A program made the translations under genes and the position numbers. A stretch of DNA of 64,000 nt. Source: Lithospermum erythrorhizon. Lineage: Eukaryota; Streptophyta; Magnoliopsida; Boraginales; Boraginaceae. Positions 57,573 through 64,000 of this stretch are shown in pieces. A model generated the notes under the pieces. The model worked only from the letters and a program-made list of their open reading frames with translations. It made no database searches and was not told the origin of the DNA. Each line of letters opens with the position of its first letter. Within the stretch, counting starts at the first letter, position 1. The stretch covers positions 62,001 to 126,000 of the forward strand of contig JADFUC010000088.1 in NCBI GenBank assembly GCA_019722365.1, given 5' to 3'.

Positions 57573-57980
57573 TTTTGCTACACTGCTGATTTTTGCAAGA
57601 GGTGTGATTTTTGGGTGTGTGTAATTGTGTATAGTGTTGCCCACAAATTCTCATCTTCTTTTTGGCTATATTAGTCATATTATGAGTACACACAAGCAAT
57701 GATTTAAAATAAAATAAAAAATGTACTGTAATAATAATTAGATTCGTATTGTAAAATAATTTTATAATATTAATATTTTAATTTTTTAATAATATAATAA
57801 AAGATTAATTGAAAATTAAAGATTTCACGCCGATATGTGAAAAGTCGATTATTTTGAGTTGGAGGAGTAATTATAGTAATGCGATGTCGTTAATGAATAA
57901 AAATTACCTTGGCCTTATTGTCAGAAGTACAGATTCGTATTTTTACACTTTTTAAAAGTGAATTGAATATAAACAAACTG
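57573..57980. other. HIR upstream region
   Basis: AT-rich sequence between the HIR start and the decayed LINE. No feature seen beyond presumed promoter function. Confidence 0.45.
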
Positions 57981-57984
57981 TAGA

Positions 57985-60900
57985 TAGAAATGGATTTTCA
58001 GCCTGCGCCTCCAAAATCACAACAACAACTATATCACTAAACAAAAACAAAAACATAGATGCCCCATTACAAAAAGCACTCTCAATCCCTCCTATTCTTT
58101 TTTAAAACCCTACAATCTTCGAGCTTTTATTACTGTCATGCGCCATCTTTTCAAGATAACACACTTTATTTCATGCCTACTTTATCATGAAACTGCTTGT
58201 TCTTTCGCTCGAATCCGATATAGGTACTCTGTAGCTTGATTAGAGAATCAGCTCCGCCCAAATACTTCGCTGTCTTGTACATTACACTGACTATTTCTTC
58301 ACATCGACCGCCGTTCATAAATGCTTGTCATTAGATCCTCAAAACCTACACCGGCAATGCATGATCATGATAAAAAGCAGTTCGTCTTTTTTCTCAGCGC
58401 CAAAAGAAACATGTTTTAAATGATATCGCTTTCCATTAAATTGCAGCGCGTCTTTGGTCTACAATCGACCTGCGAGTAGAAACCAAACAACAACTCTGCT
58501 TGGGGATCTGATATTTGTCATATTGCTTGAACCGATTTGCTCTCGCGCTCTCACCAATAGCCTCGCTACTCGTCTTTGGTTCTAATATCCATGCTTCCTA
58601 AATGCTTCCATTCCGTTTCTTCGCGCCAGTCCTGCTTGCTTATTCAACCAATCTCCTCCTGAAACTATTAACCTCGGCGAATACGCGGCAGGCCATCTCG
58701 ATCATTAAACTTCATTGATCATGCTCGTAACCATAGTTAAGATATTCTTGAACTTGACTTCTTACCGTCGCTTGGCGTGCTCGAGAACCCGCCATGCAGT
58801 CCGACCGCGTATATACTCTCCGTTACCAACCTTAGCTTCCACACGTTCTCTTTTCGGCAATCGCTTTATCCTTAGTTTTTCCCGAATCAATAAATGCATT
58901 ACTCTTGACGCCTTGTCCCAAAACGAAACGCTCTTTGATTCGGCTACATGAAGTGTCGTTTAACCCCGCAGAATTATCCCTTAACTTTTGACAAACTTTC
59001 CATAGATTTAGAATCATGAAAGCCCTGTTCCAGACATACAAATCCTTGACCCCGGACACCATAACCAAGCGAGCATCATCGCTCAGTTAGCTTTGCTTAT
59101 CGCCTCAGCTACGCCCTTCCCCAATTTCCTTCCCAGCCCAGCAGAATGGGCATAAGTAGAGGCCCGGAACACGTGAACACAACCCAGATTACGAGAGGTA
59201 ATGGAGTTGAGCCTACTGACACTCTTTCGATTTATTGATTTACTTGACGCTGCTTTCATTGGTGCTTACCGATAAGGCCATTCTGTTCATGACCAAAAAC
59301 TTAGCGGTAGTCGAGAGGTAGCTTGAGTATTTCACTCGTAACAACATGTCGGCTGGAGTCACTATGCTTTCGCGGCACCGTCGAGTACCGACCACATAAA
59401 AGAACTTTCTCCGGGTTATGAACAACCCAGCCCGATCTTACCCGAACTTGTTTAAGCCTTTAATGGTTGTAATAGATTTAACATTAGCGATTGTAATAAA
59501 TTTAACATTAACAGCGAGACATGACCAGCATTGTCATCCTTGAGCTTATAATGTTGAGAGTTTCAACTCTTCAGCGCTTTGGATCAATCCCGATATTACC
59601 CTCGCCGACCTCGCTTCGCCGAAATCGATTCGAATCTCGTAACAATAAGGAATAAGTAAGGGGAGACGGGATCACTGCGCCAACCCTTCTTCCCAATTTG
59701 TCCATGTAAAGAGCCATTAACACGCGAGAAGATGGCAGTGCTAACCTTCCTTCTCACGAAATAAACGGCTAAGAAACCCCAGCAGCCTCGGTCGCGCGCG
59801 AAAGAATCCGCTCGATGTATCGTATGCGCCCGTAATGTCAATCTTGAGTAGCGCCTCGCCACCTCTTAGCATGATAATTATTGGCCCCGATTCATTAAGT
59901 AAAAGCATACTATGACTCAACATTCTGCCTTTAACAAATGCTGACTAATTATAACTAATAAGCGTCATCAGTACCTGCTTGATTTGTAAGGTGTAAAATC
60001 TTCGTACTACACTTGTAAATCACATTGCAACAAGCAATGGGCCGATACTCCTTAATATTCACAGGGCATTTAGTCTTAGGGATCAAAGACAAGACAGTAG
60101 TATTAAAAGCATGAAAGACCTCCCTTGTAGCAAAGAAATACTTAACATCATTTACCATAGAATCACGATCATAGGCAATGATGTTGATAAAATTCACCGT
60201 AAAGCCATCGGACCTAGAGCTATTCGAGCTTCATTACCAAATATAGCATTATTTAATCTCGCCTACAATGACGCTGAATTATCCATCCCGTTTCCTCGAT
60301 TCGAAATCGATTACCGCGTATACCACTTTCAGCTTCATCCCAGGCTTCAGCAGCTGACTATCGTTTTAACTTGTTAAAAATGCCGCATAAAACGTTATCA
60401 CCTCGCCTTAATATCGTCTGGATGACGATATGTCCCGATCAAGGTGTTATTTTGGTGGAAAAATTGAGTACCTGTCGCCCAGCTGCGACCGTTAATCTGG
60501 ACTTATTACAAATAGACTCTCGAGCTTTGCTTCAGCGGATATACTTAACTGCAGCTTCTTACTCCCATTCTGTATTTGCATATCTCCGCTACGAGAACAA
60601 CTATTTATGCACTTTATCCGGCTCACAGCTCCCTTTTACCGTTCTCTTTCTGGCGTTGCCAAACTTCTCTTTATTAAACACTGACCTTTTTAACCACATT
60701 CATTTTGCCTTGAGCCTTAAGCGCTTCATTTCCCTTTTATTCATAAAGTTTCTTTAATTAAGGGCAAGAAGTCAGATGTTTAGCCCAGAACCCATGATAC
60801 TTGAAACTACTCCCATATTTCAGATCACCAGGAGTAACCTACACTTCCATTGGTGTATGATCAGAAAGCCCAAGGGTATCATAAAAAACATAAGTCAGAG

Positions 60901-62800
60901 GATACTTCCCTTCCTAAGCATTATTACGGCTATATCGACTTCCTCAAAATAGTTCCTACGGACCGTCGAAAAACACCGTGACCAAGCAAATTCGTAATCT
61001 CAGCATCGTGATACCAGCGGATTAAACTCCCTCGCGTACTATCGATATCGGGATTGTTACCGCCTTTAGCAAATGCGACTCATGATCACGTTGAAATCCT
61101 GGCATAACCGCTGACTATGATGACTACTTTCTTTATTATGAGCCAAGGACCTCTGTTCCTTCGTTTAAATCCTAAAAAATTGAAACCCATTACATGTCAA
61201 CGAGGAAAACCACCTGTATTTTCACTGGCAATGCTACACCCAAAATATATTCTTTAGTATTCCCGGCCTCCTCGATCCGCCCACCCGGTGGATTGCAGCC
61301 TTAATCCTCCTTTGTTACAAGATTATTATGTATACAGTTGCAACCAGAGAAATAATTATCAAACACATGGGTATACATCTCTATTCTAACTTTATTTTCA
61401 ACTATACAAAATATATCAAACTTGTTTTTATATCTAGCTATATTTTTTGTTTTAAAGGGTCATTTAATCCCCTAATATTCCAACAGGCCATCTTCATTTA
61501 TTATTTTATTTTGGACCGAGTCCGCTTAACCCCGCCAACGCCGTAAGTATTCTTTACATTTAGATTCCTCCCACTTTTCTTTTGACTACCCTTACTCCTA
61601 CCATTAATGAGCCCCTCGCTCGAGCCAGACGATCGAAGGAGTTCATGAATCCTTGAAAGCAGGGAATATTCACTTTCGAAATATCGATCGTCGCGGCCTC
61701 GCGTTATGGTGAGCTCACAATCCCAGGGCAGCTGCTATCTTGGCCAGCGCTGGTATGGGACTACTTAGAAGAAAAGCAAGGGCTATTAACCTGCGAGACC
61801 ACCTTTGCCCTTTGAATCCGAAGCCGCTTTAGCCTCACTCACGGCGCTCAAAGGCACACAGGAGATCTGCCACTTCTCCACAAAAAGCACGGGAAAAAGC
61901 TGATAAGAGATTCTGATTATCCGCCTGAAACCCACACGACCGCTGGCTGGAGGCAGCCAGTGGGAGCGATTACTCTGACGTTCAACTTTGAAACAAGTGC
62001 TTTCTTAGCCCCACATGAGCCAACTTTATGCCCCAATAACCCGAATTTACACATTTAAAGGAAATCGCTCGTATTCCAACTTCTTGAAAAACCTCGCTGT
62101 CTCGTCCACGGTTTGACACTGGCGACGATGTTGCCCACCAGCGTTATCTCCCGCAAAAACCTGGCATCACAATCTGGTCGTCTCCGTCGTTGGGGTATTA
62201 GGGTAAAGGGGTTTTCAAGCCGGTCTTACTTAATCATGATGCTTGAATCGTAGTGCTCGATGATAACTGGAAACTTTAACCAGCTGGAAGCTTACCAATC
62301 TTTCTGCTTGTCGTTTAGCCAAACTTCCCGAGTTTGAAGAATCGAAAGGTCTCAGAGTACATCATGGCCCTCAAATATGGTACATTTTCTCCGCAGCTCT
62401 TCCATTTCAATCCCCGAACACAAACGACCACAGATGACTTAAAGATCTCCAGTTGACCACTTGTCCGTTCCATTCGTCTTGATAAAATTCGACATCATGG
62501 CGTGACTAGGAGTTGACCCTAAAGATACCCGCCGTCTCACGATTACTTACGGCGCCGCGTAACCGGCTTTATCTTTGCGGTATTACAGTGGCTCAGCCGT
62601 AATCTACGTTGTTTCACCAAAACCATGCACTTTCGCTCTTCCGCTGGCGCACCACAGACTCCCGTCATTCTGATCCAGGAGACTACGCCCATCGCCGCGT
62701 GAACACAAGCATTCAGCTAGTTTGACCCAAATCGATTTACTTTTGTGAATAGGGTTTTGTTGAAGCGTTGCTCACAGAGATGCGAAGTTTCTCGCTGCAT
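57985..62800 (-). mobile_element. Decayed LINE (non-LTR retrotransposon), minus strand
   Basis: Recognisable pieces lie in the right order on the minus strand. A zinc-knuckle-like remnant of ORF1 sits near 62060-62010 (GHKVGSC). ORF2 starts near 61497 with MKMACWNIRGLN, the usual start of the endonuclease domain; LGLSDHTPMEV follows near 60870. The reverse transcriptase includes LIPKTKCPVNIKEYRPIACC near 60100, LLKIDITGAYD near 59840 and NGSLHG ... DPVSPYLFLIV near 59690-59620. A C-terminal segment, LYVWNRAFM then NLWKVCQKLRD, lies near 59040-58970. All are broken by stops and frameshifts, so it is inactive. Both ends are approximate; no poly(A) tail or target duplication was found. Confidence 0.85.
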
Positions 62801-63504
62801 TTTTAATTTTAAGCTTCCCGTATCTTTTAGTCCTTAAGTCTGGATTCTTTAATTAGATAGTTGTCGGTTTCTAAATATATACGGACTATTTTAGAAGCGT
62901 TAGCTCGTTTTTTTCTAAAATGGATTTTTTTATTTGATTCATCTCATTTTCTAAGAATATTTTTTCTTTTTTGTTAATTCGAAATTGCTCTTTTTTAATT
63001 TAAGAAATGGAAGGATAAATTAGTTGAGACAAAATTTGAATTAATTAAACATGTGAACAAAAGTAAAATGTCCTAAAAAATGAGATGATGAAAGTAGTAT
63101 TACTTCGAATCATGTTATTAGAACTAGATAAATGTACATATTATAAATTTAAATTTGAAATTGTATAGATTGTTTGTACATTAAGACATGTTAATGTTAT
63201 TATTATGAAATATTGTCTTTGTCGAGGTTGATCCAATAAAATGTGCGATAGCCAAATGTATTCTTGATCTAATAATATTTGTTTTCGACACATTTTTATG
63301 AAAAGTGTGACAAATATATCCATTTGAAAATTCACAAATTATCAATTTATGAGTAGATCCCAAAATATGAATGGACTCCAAATTGTTTGTTTAAGACAGG
63401 CCCATTTAGGAAGATGTTTTTATAACAAAACCCTATTGTAGTACAAACAAACCTTAATCAAATCAATTAGTTGTTCACCCCTCCGCCGCCCCCCCAAACC
63501 AGCC
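62801..63504. other. Intergenic, RPS13 upstream region
   Basis: AT-rich except for a C-rich leader (CCGCCGCCCCCCC) just before the start codon. The minus-strand frames at 63141-63381 have no family resemblance. Confidence 0.5.
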
Positions 63505-64000
63505 ATGGGTCGTATGCACAGCCGCGGGTAACCACTTTCTTTATTTGTCCACTTTCTTTATTTGTCCACTTTTTATTATTTCTCCATAATTATTAAGCTT
63601 ACACTAGTAAAAATAATTAATTTCAGTAAGGGTATCTCAGCTTCGGCGTTGCCCTACAAGAGGACTCCTCCTGCATGGCTCAAGACCTCATCACAAGAGG
63701 TACATCATACTATAATGTTCAATGTTGTCAATATCATTTATTTATTTGTTTATTTATTTATTGTTATTGTTGATTGATTTGTGTGTATTTTGAATATGTA
63801 AAAAGGTTGTAAAGAACATTTGTAAGTTTGCAAATTTATTATAGCACAATTGTATTTTTGTAAAGGGTTGAACATTTAATTATAATTGATGTTGTTATTG
63901 TTGATTGAGTTGTGTATTTTGAATATGTAAAAGGTTGAAGATAACATTTGTGAGTTTGCAAATTTATTGTAGAACATTTGTGTTTTTGTAAAAGGTTGAA
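63505..64000 (+). CDS. RPS13: 40S ribosomal protein S13 (uS15), first two exons, cut by the window end
   Basis: Small-subunit ribosomal protein of cytosolic ribosomes. Exon 1 (63505-63527) codes MGRMHSRG and ends two bases into Gly8. Exon 2 (63627-63699) continues [19 protein letters not shown] and TSSQE, ending at a phase-0 donor. These 32 residues match the extremely conserved start of eukaryotic RPS13. The remaining roughly 119 residues lie beyond 64000. A C-rich pyrimidine leader before the ATG is usual for ribosomal protein genes. The second intron begins at 63700 and runs off the window. Confidence 0.93.
63756..64000. repeat. 131-bp tandem repeat in RPS13 intron 2
   Basis: TTGTTATTGTTGATTGA begins at 63761 and again at 63892. 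Both are followed by TGTGTATTTTGAATATGTAA, then AACATTTGT(A/G)AGTTTGCA and a TTTTTGTAAA(A/G)GGTTGAA end. The second copy runs to the window edge, so further copies may follow. Confidence 0.9.

Noticed and set aside
57573..57644. Upstream in-frame start (MGNTIHNYTHPK...) for HIR
   Set aside because: Family members begin MGN followed by CC at the later Met, where the lipidation signal lies.
60111..60757. Plus-strand frames of 88 and 128 codons
   Set aside because: Opposite strand of a decayed LINE whose domains are all on the minus strand; no family resemblance.

Overview
This is a piece of a flowering-plant (eudicot) nuclear genome. It is AT-rich, its genes are split by short GT-AG introns, several proteins are plant-specific (a PLS-type PPR protein, a plant GT64 mannosyltransferase, an A20/AN1 stress protein, an HIR protein, a DUF688-type protein), and it carries typical plant repeats (a LINE, tRNA-derived SINE-like copies, a TRIM-like LTR, a pogo/Emigrant-like MITE). 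I cannot name the species. Exon joins were worked out by eye from splice consensus, reading phase and remembered family sequence; no search was run.

Layout. 1-5.5 kb: upstream repeats, then CFIM25 (+), the 25-kDa subunit of pre-mRNA cleavage factor I. 6.1-8.9 kb: a single-exon E-class PPR protein (-). 9.5-10.1 kb: an actin-depolymerizing factor (-), preceded upstream by a 1.7-kb degenerate tandem-repeat array. 17.6-19.3 kb: a beta-tubulin gene (+) with a damaged middle. 20.0-22.5 kb: an IBA57/YgfZ-type Fe-S assembly protein (-). 25.0-26.7 kb: a 1-kb AT-rich foldback element and a GC-rich hairpin. 28.4-30.4 kb: a TraB-family protein (-) with a GC-AG intron holding a tiny LTR. 31.3-34.6 kb: a PER1/PGAP3 GPI-lipid remodelling protein (-). 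35.9-39.4 kb: a GT64 EPC1/GMT1-like transferase (-). 40.8-42.8 kb: alpha-L-fucosidase 1 (+). 43.3-47.7 kb: DEAD-box helicase RH7/PRH75 (-). 48.8-50.2 kb: a DUF688-type protein (-). 54.0-54.6 kb: an A20/AN1 zinc-finger stress-associated protein (+). 55.0-57.6 kb: an HIR band-7 protein (-). 58-62.8 kb: a decayed LINE (-). 63.5 kb to the end: the first two exons of ribosomal protein S13 (+).

The genes are ordinary, independent housekeeping and regulatory genes, not an operon or pathway cluster. CFIM25, RH7 and RPS13 serve RNA metabolism and translation; PER1, GT64 and FUC1 act on glycolipids or glycans of the secretory pathway, but their adjacency looks accidental. A recurring feature is single-base indels in otherwise well-conserved exons (tubulin, IBA57, TraB, RH7), beside genes that splice into perfectly open frames (CFIM25, PPR, PER1, GT64, FUC1, HIR). 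That pattern suggests either local sequencing/assembly error or recent decay. I saw no convincing novel multi-gene system. The most interesting leads are the duplicated, still-open exon fragment in the GT64 gene, the 1-kb AT foldback element, the tandem array upstream of ADF, the GC-AG intron containing a miniature LTR, and the unassigned coding-like stretch downstream of the PPR gene.
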